A stretch of DNA of 64,000 bases from Nomia melanderi (GCF_051020985.1 NC_135007.1:4647001-4711000), one strand, 5' to 3'. Shown: positions 1-13,870, counted from the first letter of the stretch. The notes: generated by a model from the sequence alone, not told the origin. Numbers and translations are program-made.

Positions 1-2455
1 ATACTACAATGAATACACGAAGAAACCGAAACAAATCTACTGCTAGAATTTTTATAAGTATTACATATTAATGATATTATAGTAATTCCAGTGTTAATAA
101 ACTGAATTACCTATTTTATTATTTATTTCGATTTTATAACGAAAGCGTCTCGTCGTAAATTAATTCCGAATCTCCACCAAAAATTTGCCATCGAATCTTT
201 ATTTGACTTATCGATGATTTACCTAGTTTTTAAGCAGTTTGCAGTACCGATATAATCGCTTCATTCGACAGGATCTTTGCTGAAAAGTAAACACTCATTC
301 TGTTTCCGGTGCACGCGTCCCTGATTGGCCGGCCGAAATACGCACGACAGGATGGAACGGTAGCCGGCCCCGTGGCTATCTTATTTTGCGACGGCACTCT
401 CATGGCAAACAGAAATCTGAACGTAACAAATATTTGTCCGTTGGCCCCGTGATACATTATACGCCGATGCTTAACTTCGTTCGTGTCCGGGCATACTAGC
501 CATGACTTATCCGCGGCATGCATAAAAAATGCCCCGTTCGTATCACGACGATAACGGCTAGCTAGTCCACATTAAAGTTACCGATTGCAACAGCCGAATG
601 CGCTTCTCGACAAATGTTGCTGAGCTATCATCAGCCCATTATTAGCGAACATCTAGGGTAAACGTGATCACCGTCTTTAGTTAAATGTGATGCGATGGCC
701 AATAGGAAATTAGCTCGTTTTTCCAGGCAATTTCTTCCTAAGCTTTCTACTTTCTTAAGCTAACGTTTTTCATTCCTCAGAAGTGCGTACGGAAGAACTA
801 ATTTGTTTATTTGTGTAGACTGAAATGATTTGAGTTAGATCTATAGAAACGATTTGATTAAAACAACTTAATTCTGAAAGTAAGAAGTCATTAAACGATC
901 TATTGTTATTTTAGTAACAGACTAGAATTTAACGATAAATGAAAAAATAACTTATTTATTTAAGCAAAACACTGTGCCTACAGTATGAGTGTAGAAAATA
1001 TGAATAAAAACGTAATGTGATGAATGAAGTACAAAGGAATGAAGTAAATTGTGGTTATTGAAGTACTGAATTGTTATTATTAGATTGCATTAATCTTGTA
1101 AGGTAAATTAATGTTATTTCCTACTTTTAGAAGCTTAATGTAATGACGAAAGATTATGTTAACCATCGCATTACTGCAGATTATCGTTCTCAATAAATAT
1201 TTCTTGAGAAATATATTTTCAATAAATAACCAAATTTTAACTACAAATTAATATTTATTTTTATCATTAGAAACTCATTCGTATATTAATAAAATTGCAG
1301 TTTACTATATTCATTATTTAAAAGCATTTTTAGTTTAAATCGTCTAATAAGCTGTAACCTTATTGTCATCATAGAAGATGATTAAAAAGATATTCTATCT
1401 TTAATGATACCGGATCAATATAAATAATGTACAACCCTTTCTTCTAGTTTTATTAGAATACCCATCTAGGTATATTCTATTCAATAAAGCGCCCGGAGGA
1501 ACAAACCGTATTTTAAAGCCTGCAATTCGAAGCCGGCGAACAGCAATTAGATCGGCTTTCATAAAGTTGCCTTTTTGTTGCAACAGGGCCGCGTGTCCAG
1601 GTTACTCTGTAGAACCTGCCAGCTCATAAAAAGCGACACATTAACTGCTCGACCACGGTACACGCCCAACCAGCTTCGTTGTGTTGCTTTTACTACGGTA
1701 GGATTACATACGATTTCATCTTCCTTTTCTCGATTCTCCACTCATTACCACAAGAACAATTAGGAACAATGTGTTGTTTCTTTTCTACAATATTCATCGA
1801 GGAAATTATAAATTATACACACACGATAACAGGAATGATGAGCAAAATTCTTTAAACAAGTGAAATACACAAACGCATTCACAGTCAGCGCTCTAGCATT
1901 TCTTCGGAACCGATTACTTTCACTGAACTTGTATTTTTAGCCAAATTCTCTAAAACTAAAAAATAAAAATACAAATGAAAGCACCAGAATTTGCTTTGTG
2001 GTTAGTTATTGTTTTGAATTTGAATTCAGAAGAAGTTTTTCTATTACTAATTCATAAAAAAGAAGTGTTGCATCTACATGTGTTCTTCTGACAAACAACT
2101 GCGAATCCTCATATCAAATGACTTATTTTAAATTTCAGACAAAAGATCAGACCGGGTATGTTCTAGAAAACTAATTTTGGCGGTGACAAAAATTCCTTAA
2201 AATCGCAAAAAAGTACCGAATAAACAGAGGAACTGGTGTACTAAGAACATTAGTAAACTAAACAAGAGCCTACAGTATTTGATACTAATCACACCGAGAA
2301 CCGATCAAATGACCGAATTTAGAATACTGCGTTCTTTTTCACGCATTAAGTTTTGTATCGATTCCAATATTGTCCGATTAATGAATTTTCCAATGTTTGT
2401 CTTTTCTTTGGTTTCTGTTCCCACTAAAAAGAATTGATCATCTAACTTGCTTATT
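1..2455. other. AT-rich intergenic sequence
   Basis: No gene recognised. A somewhat GC-richer pocket lies at about 290-640. All open frames are short and of random composition, and no RNA gene or transposon end was identified. Confidence 0.6.
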
Positions 2456-3235
2456 TTTATTTTGTAACCAGTTACTTGACTGGTTACGGTAAGAAAAGTC
2501 TCGGTACGGTTAGTGTTACGCTACGAAGAGCCGATACAAACCAAGCTAGGGAGGACCTGTTTAATAAGAAAAGCAGAGGAGGGCTCAGGGGCGTTTCAGT
2601 GGAACGTGTGGGCGAGCAAAGGGAGCTTAGAAAAGGGGAAGAAGGAGAGGAAAGGTACAAAGCGGCGATCGTGTTCTTCCCCGCGTAACCTCTTCCTCGT
2701 CTTCTTATTTTCGTTTCTAGCGGCCCGTTAATTCGAGCGTAGGAGAAGAGGAAGCTCTCGCGAGTACTTACATGTGGAGGGGAGGGACGTGTCCGCCGCG
2801 ACGCGACGTTCGGATTCCATTCCGGAGACGGACTCGCTTTTACCTGATTAATCGCGATCGGGAAGTTTGTGAGGGAGAGAAATGGCTGCTAGCTCCGAAC
2901 ACGCGCACAGAGAGCAACGTGTGGATCGCCAGGGAGAGAGAAGGCCGTTGGAAAGAAAGAGAATGGGGAGAAGAGAGCGCGCAAGTGGCGCACACATGGC
3001 GCACAGTTGTTCGAGAGGTCAGGTTTTTGTCCACGAGCCTTCAGTTTTACAGATCCGGCCGAGTTTCTCTGTGTCCCTATACCTATATACAGGGTGATCC
3101 ACGTAACAAGAGATTTTCATCTTCGTCGATTACAGCTCTCGAGGGGAAACCGTTTCGACGAATCGAGCGATCAACGGCTGCTTCTGAGATCGTCTGGCGA
3201 TCTCGATCGGTGATTTGGTAATTCGAGACTCTTCG
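2456..3235. other. GC-richer purine-rich island, function unknown
   Basis: This block is visibly richer in G, C and CpG than its flanks and is purine-rich on the plus strand (GGGAGAGAGAAGGC-like runs near 2930). Overlapping frames (longest 149 codons, 2772-3221) are Arg/Glu-rich, as expected of purine-rich noncoding DNA. A lone TACAGGGTGATCC at 3088-3100 resembles a MITE end but has no partner nearby. It may be an enhancer or a noncoding exon. Confidence 0.4.
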
Positions 3236-6200
3236 CAGTCGGATTATCAATTATTCAGTTATTTTATTAGGTATCAATGTTTTCTCTATAGTATTATAAA
3301 GCTTTACAATACTTTTCTGTAGTATTTCTAGAGGTTTACGAAGTATTCGATTACGATTCGTTGCAAATACGCATGCTTGTGATGAACAAGATACCTCTTA
3401 CATATTTAAATCTGGCACTGCTACGTCGCTGTTTCTTGAAAGTAACAATGCAAACGAAATGTTGAATACGCGGAAACTTATTTATATTACAATACAATGG
3501 TTGCTTCATGGCTCCATTTTCTTGATTGGGTCGTTGCTCTCCTATAACAATAATTTCATACGACAGGATTATGTTACTTAATGTAACATAAGGATAATTT
3601 ATTGATGTTCGATAAAATAGTTATTGTAAGTTTGACTTTAGTAATTATAGAAAATCAAGATCTTGAATAATTAAAGGAATGACGTAAAATAAAAATTTGA
3701 TTCGGTTCTCCATTTGAAAACTCGTGCTAATGTTTTATACAAATTCGTGATTTTCGAAATTACGTAATAATTTTAGTAAACTCTTTTATCAACAAAATGA
3801 GAATGTAAATTATTTTTCTTAGAATATTAATTTTATTGGACTCTATTTAATAGCACTTACTATAAATAACTGTTTAATAATCAAATTATTTATGATTAAA
3901 ATCTACTTACAATTAAAAATCTCATTAAAATCCGCTTACAAAGAAAACTGTTAACCATTTACTGTTCCGGTTCGTAAGTATCAACCAGGCATCCTTAAAA
4001 TTGTGACGACAGATAGACTCCTCGGTATTTGAACGTACATAACTTTCACGTAGAAATGGGAATGATCGATGAATCAGTGCAAAAACATACTTTAATTATC
4101 GTCTATCTGCTTCCTAGGTGGCGTATTTCGTAGATCGAAATCTTCTTTACCGAACCAAGATTGAAAATACAAGTTCGGTAAACAGTTGTATGAATCATCC
4201 TATACACAAACATTCGGGGGTACACGTATATGCAACCAACGCGGTGGTTCCCATTCGTCCTGACAAATTGTCGAATGCTGGCGTTTTCGTTCGCTTTGTA
4301 TAGGTAGCCGGGCTAAAGGTTGTAAGATACGGTGAAACTTGAGCGGGTCTGGGGAAAAAACGTGGGCTTTCCGGGAGAAACGATACGATAAACCGTGTGG
4401 TCGATAAGTCACCCTCTCATCGTGAATATCTAACAAAATATTCTAACGAAAAAAATAACGTAAAAGGAAAAGGGAACACAATAAAATACAGCAAAAGGTT
4501 ACGTTAACACGGAAAAATGATGAATAAACAGAGATTTCGAAAATTGGTTCTATAAATGTTATGAACATAAAATATGGTCAAAATTTGGTAGAATTCTAAT
4601 TTATTATTGTAATATTCATTACCGTATAAGTACCACTGTGAAAGAATTTCAAATGAATAATATGAAAAGCTAATGCTCTGGAAACTAATAATCTAAATCT
4701 GTCGTTTTAAGTTTATTTTAACAATAGCGTAAAAACTGAAGATGTGTAATGATCAATTAATTTCGATGAGTGTATCTAAATTATTACTACATTTTAACAT
4801 CGATTACAAGTTTTATGGAGATGATAAACCAGACTTGTATCATTTATTATTATTACTGATAGGCAAGTAGTATTAAAGACTATTATAAAATGTATTTAGA
4901 CTCAAAGTACAGTTCCGCTCACTCAACGGCGTATACTTAAAACAATAAATAAGAAATACGATCGAATTTTCTCATAAAATTTAGTACTGTGCACCTGTTA
5001 CCTGTTCAGTAACATTAATTTTCTATATTATAGAGAGTGTATAAACCTGGTTATATCACCTTTTGGTTAATATGTTCGTTATGTTTTGAAATACTCAAAT
5101 TAGAATTGCTCATGACAATATTTCTTGTTTAATGTCATTTCGAACTTCTTCTTATCTTATACAGAAAGTCCTTCATTTTTGTGCGTTTATACAAGTTTGC
5201 TATAATTGTTTCTTTTTCAAAAATAATTTAGAAATCTTTTCAATTTACATTTGGATAGTTATTAGATTTCATAAAAATTTATTAATCAAAATAACGTTTT
5301 ATTAGCTTGATGAAAATAATCAGGTGTATAATAAATTATAAAAGACGGGAAAATTTGTATGTACATATACATTCTTCCTATGATTTATATAAATTATAGA
5401 AAATACAGTAATTAGCGAAATACTCGTCGAAATATAGAATATACCAATGAAAACAACAACTAAACGCAGCAGCCATGTGCGAAAGACAATTGCATGCTGG
5501 AACAATAATCGACAAAAGAATTGACTATCACCGAGTTATTTCGCGTCTGGCAACTTCTCGTTCCTTATCACCCAAATAAAAATCGTTTTTCATGGGGAAG
5601 TGACTTAACAGTGGTGTAAAAAAGTGAAGAAAAAAAATTACGTCGAATTAGACCGCGGCTAGCAATGAAAAACGTCTAGACCATACCAGACATTTATTAT
5701 ACGTATCTCCGTTGATTAATATATAGTCGCAGATAAAGGCAGTTCGGACGCGATTACGTTGTTCTTCGACTCGAGACACCAGTCTTTAGAACCCGATAAG
5801 TCAAATAAATTCCCTTCCAGGTCAGATAAATACTCCTTTACTGGAGTGTATTAGAAAACCTGTAGAAACGACGAACCGTCTACTGTAAAACTGTAAAACT
5901 GTTACTAAAATCTTTTTACACTTCTAATTTAAATTCATACGACATTGAGGTACAATTTTCAAATCGTATGAGCACTGTTTTAGCTGCTACTTCAATATCT
6001 GACAACATTAAAACTATGACAGACAACTATGTATAAGGTATTTGCTTTGAGCATATTCAAATCAGAAAAGTAACATACTGCCATGATTTCATTCAAAATA
6101 AATATGATTATTGGTGATCTATTAAGTAGACCTTTGTTGTTAGGTAAGCAAACATAATTTTGTACAAAACTCATGTCTGAATAAGTTATTGATACACTTG

Positions 6201-6367
6201 GGTAATCAAGTTTACTGAACAGCAATAAAGGCAATTGCTAAAAATAAAGAAGACATCGTCAGATATGTGTAAATATCAACTACTTCGCATATTATAATTA
6301 AACAAACAAAACACTTCCATATTAAACTTTAGTCAAACTGACAACGAAGATTCAACCAAACTTCGCG
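3236..6367. other. AT-rich intergenic sequence
   Basis: No gene recognised. The one motif of note is a pair of E2 boxes at 4992-5004. The rest is unremarkable AT-rich DNA with a few GC-richer pockets (about 4170-4430 and 5640-5880). Confidence 0.6.
4992..5004 (-). promoter_or_regulatory. paired E2 boxes (CAGGTA and CAGGTG)
   Basis: On the minus strand the sequence reads CAGGTAACAGGTG: two ZEB/Zfh1-type sites one base apart. ZEB proteins bind paired CACCT(G) sites, one with each finger cluster. Position upstream of zfh1 allows autoregulation, but such short motifs also occur by chance. Confidence 0.3.
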
Positions 6368-6675
6368 TTGAAGAAAACGTCATCGGATCAACTTGGTCAT
6401 CTCCGAATACTACAGTATTCCGAAAAAATCAGATCAATACAGAAGGCGCTGATAAACATCCCCCAAAGACTCGCGTCTCTTTCACGTCCAGATTTCATCT
6501 GCCGACATTCTACCCTCTCCCGCCGCATGTCCACGAGTCAAAAGACGAACGTGATCGAATGCGTGGTCAAAATCGACGGAACCTCTTCGATTATCTCGTC
6601 GCGTACGACGGAACCCGTAGACTTCTCGTACCTACGCCCGATGATTCACTCTCCTATTGTCCGATCTGTGAGGGA

Positions 6676-6780
6676 ACACCGGAGGAAGAGAGAGAAATAG
6701 AAAGATAGAGAAAGAGGTAGAGAGAGAAAGAGAGATAGAGAGAGAAAAATCGAAAGAGGAAAAAAGATAGAAAGGTGAAG
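6676..6780 (+). repeat. GA-rich (GAGA-type) tract
   Basis: Repeated GAGAGA/GAAAGAGA units on the plus strand with ATAG interruptions. GAGAG is the core site of the GAGA factor (Trl), a promoter-opening protein in insects. It lies directly upstream of an initiator-like TCAGTC near 6834, so it may belong to a promoter. Confidence 0.8.
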
Positions 6781-6789
6781 GGGGAAGGA

Positions 6790-6900
6790 GACGGAAAAAA
6801 CCAGGGTGGAAATATAGGCAAGAACGCGTGCAGTCAGTCGTTCGTAGTCTAGTCGAGACTCGGCTACGCTGAAGATAAAGAAACACGGTTGCGAATCACG
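6790..6900 (+). promoter_or_regulatory. candidate promoter downstream of the GA tract
   Basis: After the GA tract come AATATAGG at 6811-6818 and TCAGTCG at 6834-6840, similar to TATA and initiator elements, then GC-rich DNA. TATA-to-initiator spacing is about 23 bases, a little short. It could be a distal zfh1 promoter or the start of a noncoding transcript; the frame that follows (6889-7224) is arginine/proline-rich and not convincing as protein. Confidence 0.25.
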
Positions 6901-7225
6901 CCGCGGTGGCGCCTAATGGGCGGCAACAAAAAGGGACACGGTGTGGTCATCACACCGCACCGGTATCGGGGAATTCCCCTCCGGAGAAGACGCACCGTCC
7001 CCACCACCGCAGCCGCGAGACTCCCACTCGACAAACCTCGGACCGGCTCGGACGCGCTCGGTGATCTCCGCGTCATTGCTGGACCCGCCACGCCGGAGAT
7101 CGCAGTGCCGTATCCAGTACCACGAACTCCCACTACTTCTACCGTCGAGACGAATGACTGTATCACCGCGGAGAGAGCAACGATCTCGCATCCTCGATCG
7201 AAACACTTGACGCGTCATCGATGAA

Positions 7226-10200
7226 GCTTCAACGTTTTCCTTGTTCCTGGAGTAGGGGAATAAGAAAAATCATAGATTCTAGGAAAAGGAACAAGGCTTA
7301 CCGGAAAGAGAATATTTTTCTTTACGTTTGTAGATTGTTTTGTGATCTGTTGGTTAATTTTAGAATTATGTTTCTATTGTTTAATACTCGGATACCTGAG
7401 TTTGAAGAAAATGTGATTCACGATTGTTGACGTGTCTTCCTTGTGGTTTTGATCGCCTCGAAGTTTATACAATAAACATGGCTTCCTTTATATTTAAATT
7501 AGTTTTTCATAATTGAAGCAATTTTATTGAGTTATACTGCAGACATCTAATACATGAAAAAGTCACTAGAACAGTTATTAATTGATCTAATGTTTATTCA
7601 TTCATGAAGATTTTAGCTCTCTTTAATAACAACAATGTAAAAATGAGGAAATATTCTGGAAGTACATATACTACCACAGTAATTGCTGCGCTTAAAAGAA
7701 TCAGTAGAATTCCGCGTGGATGTAAGTAAAGGAGGTTCAAGTCTCGTGAGATACCAAGAAATTCAACACCTCGAGACGAGACCTTTGGGAGAGAGGGTCG
7801 CCATCTATTGGCTCTAATTGCCCGGTACTCGTTGAATGGAAATGGTCCGACTATGCTTTCGCTGGCATATAAGTCCGAGTTTAAACGATCATAGTCTGAC
7901 GCTTCTCGTTTAGTACTTGTACACAAGAAAATTGTGTGCGTCGGAGATCCTTTCGTTCTTATTCACACGATCCTCTAATATCAACATTTTTTACATAATA
8001 TATATACCGAAATAAAGAAGTTCTGATCATTAACAATAGGTGCCAAAAATTGTTGGATTAATAGAGGAGGACAACGATAGTAAGATCATTCTATTTCACT
8101 CTCATTCCCATTTCAAATTTGGGAAAGACAACAACAGATAAGCGGCAATTCTTAGAATGTTAACTTCCCTGTATACCAGACGCAACATGGACCGGGTCTA
8201 CATCTATTAAGCGAGGATTACCCTACTCATCAATGACTGAGATTAAGACTATAGCCTTAAAGCGATCCTAAAATCCTTTCAGATAGAATTATTACTTTAA
8301 TGGCTATGTATTTGAGAAATATATACATTTATTCACCCATATGCCCAGCTACTAAAGTACATATCTCCTCTAATAAATTAATGTCACCGACGATTCTCTC
8401 TCCCCATATATGAATCAATGTGCACATTCATCAACGAAAATTCAGGTAGTCGTTTTGCCGGCAATCAAAGCGTGCCTGCTAAACGCTAAATAATTTTCAG
8501 TCTTCTGTAACCCAACTCGCAGGTTTGAGCTCGTGATACATGACTTTTCAAAATAATACATATCGCGCGTCGCGATAAATCCTTTCGCCACCTCGGTGAA
8601 CGTCGAAGCTCGCCTACAACTGCGCATTAGGTCCCTGTGAGAGAGTGTTCAGTGGCATGGCGATCGTGGCTGGGCGAGCGTTGTAACACAGTCGATTGAT
8701 GCAACTTCCAGGTTCGATTGAACCTATCTTATGAGATTAACGAGAACGAATTCGTACTAATTTACGAATCAACGTTGCTGCTGATACGAGGCTTGCATCG
8801 TAGCTTTCGTTTCAATGTACACACGCGTCTGGCCCTAAATAATTGGCCGATGCCTAACCATGAGTCTCTGCCCTGTTCAAATGCATTCGAACATACAATA
8901 TATGTATGTATGTACTTCCCTTTCATTGTTCATATTGATGAAATTTGATCTACTCTATAGTAGAAATGTATCATTTTTGCTGCATGACGTTTAATCTTCT
9001 TGCTTCTGGTATATCTTGACACTGTAAATAATATCACAATAAATTAGCATGATAATTTGTTTAAATTGTTTTTACTCAATTATCGTACTTCTAAATTCAT
9101 AATTTCTCTGTTCATTTCATCTAACATCATCTCTTATAAGGATGTTCTTTTCGATGTGCACGTATATTAGTTTACTCTTCTTCTAAAGGTACTGCCTCGT
9201 TATTACTCGTATCTCATTTTTCCGAACTGTCATCAATTTAAAAATTATTGAGAATTATTTTTATAACGAAAATTTAAAGATTATTTATAATCATGTCATG
9301 TAACGCTTATAGTTATAACAGTATATAATAAACTTGAATCTTGACTATTTATCCTACAATTTGCGATAGGTAAGTGCAGTGATACTATTTCTATGGTGCA
9401 GTCTGCCGAACTTCAACTTAATAAATTCTATTTTTATGTATGTACAACACATACGCTTTAATAAGAATTTACACAATATATCTACACAAGAAAACAGTTT
9501 TTAATCCTGTCTCAATGGTATTCACAAGATATTCCTAAAGAAAAAAGTTTTTCTTTATGTTCTAATCAAGTAGTACCGGTCAATTTAAATAGATTATTTC
9601 TTATGCTTTACGCCATCCTTAATTAAGTTCATTGTATATGTACAGCTGTGTTATCATTTTGAAACATTCACTTCCATCGTGATTATTTTGTATAATAACA
9701 AATATTCTAATCTTTACTGATTTCAATATCTGCGATTATTTTCGAATCTTGCAAACCATTCATAATTCTTAAGTCAACGGTCATTTTAAAACTTGTGGTT
9801 GCTCAAATCATGATTCATCTCTCTTCATTTTAACTGCGCGACAAAATCCTTTTTTCCTCAAAATTTTCCTTTTCATAAAAAAGAAATTATATTTTTCCAT
9901 TTAATTGCCAAATTCATGACTTTGTAAGATACGAAATTTTATTACGAGCGCACGAGTGTTCTTGGAGTTCTGTACAAACCTGCTCAAACCTTTCGTTATA
10001 CATGTACGAGTAGGTATGGTATTAATTTAAGATAGGACAGACTGATTGAATAAAAATGCCCGTTTAGGCTTAATTTCTAAGTTATTAACACGTTTACAAG
10101 TGGCTAATCACTATGCAGTTTTCCAGCTTTGTTCTGTTGGTTCAGCACTACATACGCAATACATAATCTTTCTTTAATTTTTATGGTTAAAATGATGAAG

Positions 10201-10479
10201 AAACTTATAAGTGAAATTATTTGTTTAATCTACGTTCACCGTACATACAAGGGTCCAACTTACGTCTTTCTATCATTAACAACAATAGAGAATTCACCTA
10301 ACAAAACATCGAAATTAAATATCATACCAACACCCTACGTGAATTCAGACCGTCTACGAACATGTTATTCATAAAAATTATCAACTTCTTTATTTTATAT
10401 ATTTTTTCAGGGAAAGATCATATTCTAGCAAAATTCATAGTCCACCTTCTCTTTGCAAACTTACAAACTTTGTCCGCTG
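7226..10479. other. AT-rich intergenic sequence with GC-richer pockets
   Basis: No gene recognised. GC-richer pockets at about 7690-7920 and 8440-8860 might be regulatory. A donor-like ATAG/GTAAGT occurs at 9366-9373 with no supporting exon. Otherwise there are only short random frames. Confidence 0.55.
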
Positions 10480-11420
10480 TCAACGAAAATTCTCTCACTT
10501 AACCACTGGTCGGTTAAGTGTTAAGTGCACGTATGTTTGAATACGTCCGAACCTGCCGTTCATTGCCTCATCACTGCCGATACAGCGCCGCTCCCGTCTC
10601 TTTCGGACATTGTTTCGAAGCGGGTCCTTCCCTTTCATTCAGTAATTCGCAGGCAGCTGCACACTAATAATAGTATCGGACACTGCCGCCAGTGCTCGCC
10701 GTCTCTGCTTTCGTCGCGACCGTACGCACATTAACCGTCAATATCGTCGTTTCCGACGATAAGCTTACATACCTTGCCTCTCCGAGCTTTCCTCTGCCGT
10801 CTCTTTCTCCAGCCCGTATCATCCGCGTTGCTACTGCTAGACGGAAACGAGGCAACGACTGTCGTCAATCCGTGGAAAGTCGAACGGACAGCTCCCGGAT
10901 CCAGAAATTCTCGTCTTGCCACGGCGATTACCGCCGCAACATAATTTTTTATCGCTAACTCTGTAGGCAAACAGGAACTCGAATGCGAGAGGATTCGAAG
11001 GCTGGCGTTTGAGAGGTGTACGGTGGTCCACCTATACGACTCGCGTTGCTGTCGAATCTTAGGCCAGAATCTTAGGCTTTCGTTTACTGTTACCACTGTT
11101 CCTAGCAGGAAAGGGGCGATCGAATGGAAAATTTTACTGATACCGATGCGTTGTCGCCGACATAGGTTGCATTGCGAATAAGAACCGCTTGTCTACACCG
11201 AACGTATTACATACCTCACGGCGGTGAAAAGTCAAGGGAATCGACGAAGATAACCGCACGCGCTACGGAACGTTATCTGGTTTCCCCTTCGCCTCCGACG
11301 TACGCGAATCAAGTGTTTTGTTACGGAATTACTCGCAAGATCTTTAAACGCTACGGAATGAGTTACGGTTCGAGGAATCTGTAGGATGCTCGAAGATACT
11401 CGTACGAGTCTCGAACGTGT
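10480..11420. other. CpG-rich island upstream of zfh1
   Basis: GC- and CpG-rich compared with its flanks. Several overlapping frames on both strands (up to 121 codons) reflect low stop density, not protein character. Plausible distal promoter or enhancer of zfh1. Confidence 0.4.
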
Positions 11421-13004
11421 ATCACATAAAATGTAAACTGCTTATTACAAATCTTATCAAACGTACTAATATTCACCGTGGACATTTCATAAAATTAGTA
11501 TTTTTGTTTCACCATCAAATAAATAGCAATGCAGATCGAATATTTTTACACTGACTAAACAAGAACCATATCTACAGGTTACATTTTACAAATGACATTG
11601 GAAAAGTGAAAACGACAGAGGATGTTCGAGCAACTGCACGATTATCCAAAAAGTACAGTAAAATAAATGAAACAAAGTCCCCATTGATACAGCGAAACAC
11701 GGTGGAGCGGTGAAGCTAAGTTCCAAGGGATGCACGCACGTGAAGAGGAAGCTATAGAAATAAATACAATATCGGCGCAGCACGCATCCGTCCTTTCGGC
11801 AGATAAGTAGCGGGGGCAATCGCGTCCGTGAGCTAATGGGCCCAAAAGATACCGAGTTTCCGGTGAACGTATGCGTCACGATAAGGAGCTCCGCGATGGT
11901 CCACGAGCCATTATTGCTGGAAACAACGAGGAGACGCGGCCCGCGTTTCCTCCGGCTCTGTCCCCTTTGTGTAGCAGCCGCATCGCGATGGCTGGGAATC
12001 GATATAGCGTGGGGCTCCCAGTTAGCCGACTACGTTCCTGACCTTGATTGCGGCCGACGCACACGCCGAGACGCGACGCAGGTAGGGGATGTGGCGACGC
12101 ATGGGCAGACGAATATATAGTACGCACCGAATCGCTCGAGGATAACATCTCGTATCCCAGGGAAGGCTAGCGGCGACCTGTGTCGAGCGAGAGGAAGAGG
12201 GGAGGAGATGCGAAGGGAGGGAGACAGACTGCGAGAGAGACTGGAGCAAGAGTGGGAGGGACAGGGGGCAAGTTGGATGTTGGTGGAGAGGAGGGGGGAC
12301 TCCAGCGTGTCCGTCATAATGCATAGAGGGGAGAATAGGAGAACGGTTGGAACGGTTACGTGAGGGGGGGAGGGGTGGAGCGTGGAGGGACGAAGCAGAG
12401 GGAAACGGTGGTGGGGAGGGTCGAACAAGGCGAGGGAGACGAAGGAAGAGAGAAGCAGCATGGGGGCGGTGGCTGCTTCGCTACGGCCGCCATCACCATC
12501 CGTCCCATCCTATAGTAAACTCCGAAGCAGCAGTCCCCAATCTGTCTCCATGTGTGTTAGTTAGGACCGTGTTTTACCGGTGCTTGCTACTCCAAGCTGG
12601 TAGTAACACCGACATTTCTGCCTAGCCCGCTCTCTGCGATGCCCTAGCATCAGCTTTCCCGACACCGTCGCGCTCTTCCCTCGTTCCTTTCTTCTCTCCG
12701 TCTTCTTCCCGCTATTCTTTCCCTCCGGCCTGTCTGTCTGTCTGTCTCCTTAAGTGTGTTTTGCTTCTGTGCGTGCGAGAACGCGTGTACGCGAATGAAA
12801 AGAATAATCGGTAGAGAAGAAGGAGAAGGCGGCGACGGAGGAGGAGGAGGTGACGGCAAAAGAAGAGGAGCAGCGTATCGCTTTCTGCACGGCCCGTTTC
12901 CAAGGATATAACCGGTGCGCGGCCGTCTGTCTCTTCCTCTATTTCTCGACCTTCCCTTCTTTTATCCTCCGTTTCCACTGACAGTGTATAGTGTGATTAG
13001 TTAG

Positions 13005-13010
13005 TCAGTA
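13005..13010 (+). promoter_or_regulatory. initiator-like TCAGTA
   Basis: The hexamer matches the arthropod initiator TCAKTY/A-type consensus and lies at the 5' side of the leader block after GA- and CT-rich DNA. A TATA-like GTATAG lies only about 20 bases upstream, which is too close for a standard TATA box. No downstream promoter element is convincing at the expected distance. It is a candidate transcription start for zfh1 and nothing more. Confidence 0.25.
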
Positions 13011-13820
13011 GTGCACCGCATCGCATAATAGGTTCCTCGGTACGCGACGAGGCGATCGTCCAAACCGATCCTTTGGTCACCATCGGAGTGAGAGCATCAT
13101 CATCGGGATCATCGGAAAAGCTCCCTTTGTACAGACGAGAAACCGAGAGACGTCTGTCCTGAAGAAATGATGCGGAATTGACCGGCGGATGTCTGCACAC
13201 GCGGAACGTAGCTCTGAACACACCGAGGAACGGAAACAGGAATCGTCACCCTTTTTCGAAGGGTCGCAGAATCCTCGGGGTCCTCGTAATTTGTTGAATC
13301 GCCTGCTCGAGCATACCAGCAACGGACGTCGAAAATCTAACGAGCCTGAGACGCGTCCCACCCAAACGGTCCTCTCGAATTATCGTCGTGGAGTCGTCAC
13401 TTATCGGATGAGGGGAATGAAGGAACGGACGAGCTATCCGTGGACCTCAGCGCTGCCGCCCGCTGGAATTCCTCCTGTCGTCGTCTGCACATAACCTCTC
13501 TCTTTCCCTCGTCTCTCTTTGGTCGCCTCCTGCCTCTCCCCCGCCTCCTCTTACCTATATCTCCCTCTCTTTCTCTCTCTTTTTCTTTCTGTCCCTGTTA
13601 TCATTCCGTCTCTCCTTCTCCCTTTCCGTCGGCCACCGACACTTGGCTCGCTCCTCTATTTCGCATCGAAGAAGAAACGTGATCAACATTCCCGTGTTTC
13701 GTTGAACTCGACGTGCGCGCGAGTGACACGGTGTCGCTTTTAATGTTCACCGCGACGGCGAGTGCTCGTCCACCGGTGCGTGGACACACGGGATCGAGGG
13801 CCGATCATCGGTGATCAAGA

Positions 13821-13870
13821 AACACACACCCACACCCACATACACACACACACACGCGCGCGCGCGCGCG
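13821..13870. repeat. (CA)n(CG)n tract in the zfh1 leader region
   Basis: An imperfect CA run (with CCCACA and CATACA interruptions) passes into 16 bases of pure CG alternation. Alternating purine-pyrimidine DNA of this kind readily adopts left-handed Z-DNA under negative supercoiling, which is found behind active promoters. It lies about 0.5 kb upstream of the zfh1 start. Confidence 0.9.

Noticed and set aside
2772..3221. 149-codon plus-strand frame
   Set aside because: Arg/Glu-rich translation of purine-rich DNA, overlapped by other frames, no domain and no splice support.
6889..7224. 111-codon frame in the 7 kb GC-rich block
   Set aside because: Frames of similar length exist on both strands; Arg/Pro/Thr composition is what random GC-rich DNA gives.
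12030..12461. 143-codon minus-strand frame
   Set aside because: Ser/Pro/Leu low-complexity, the complement of GA-rich leader DNA.
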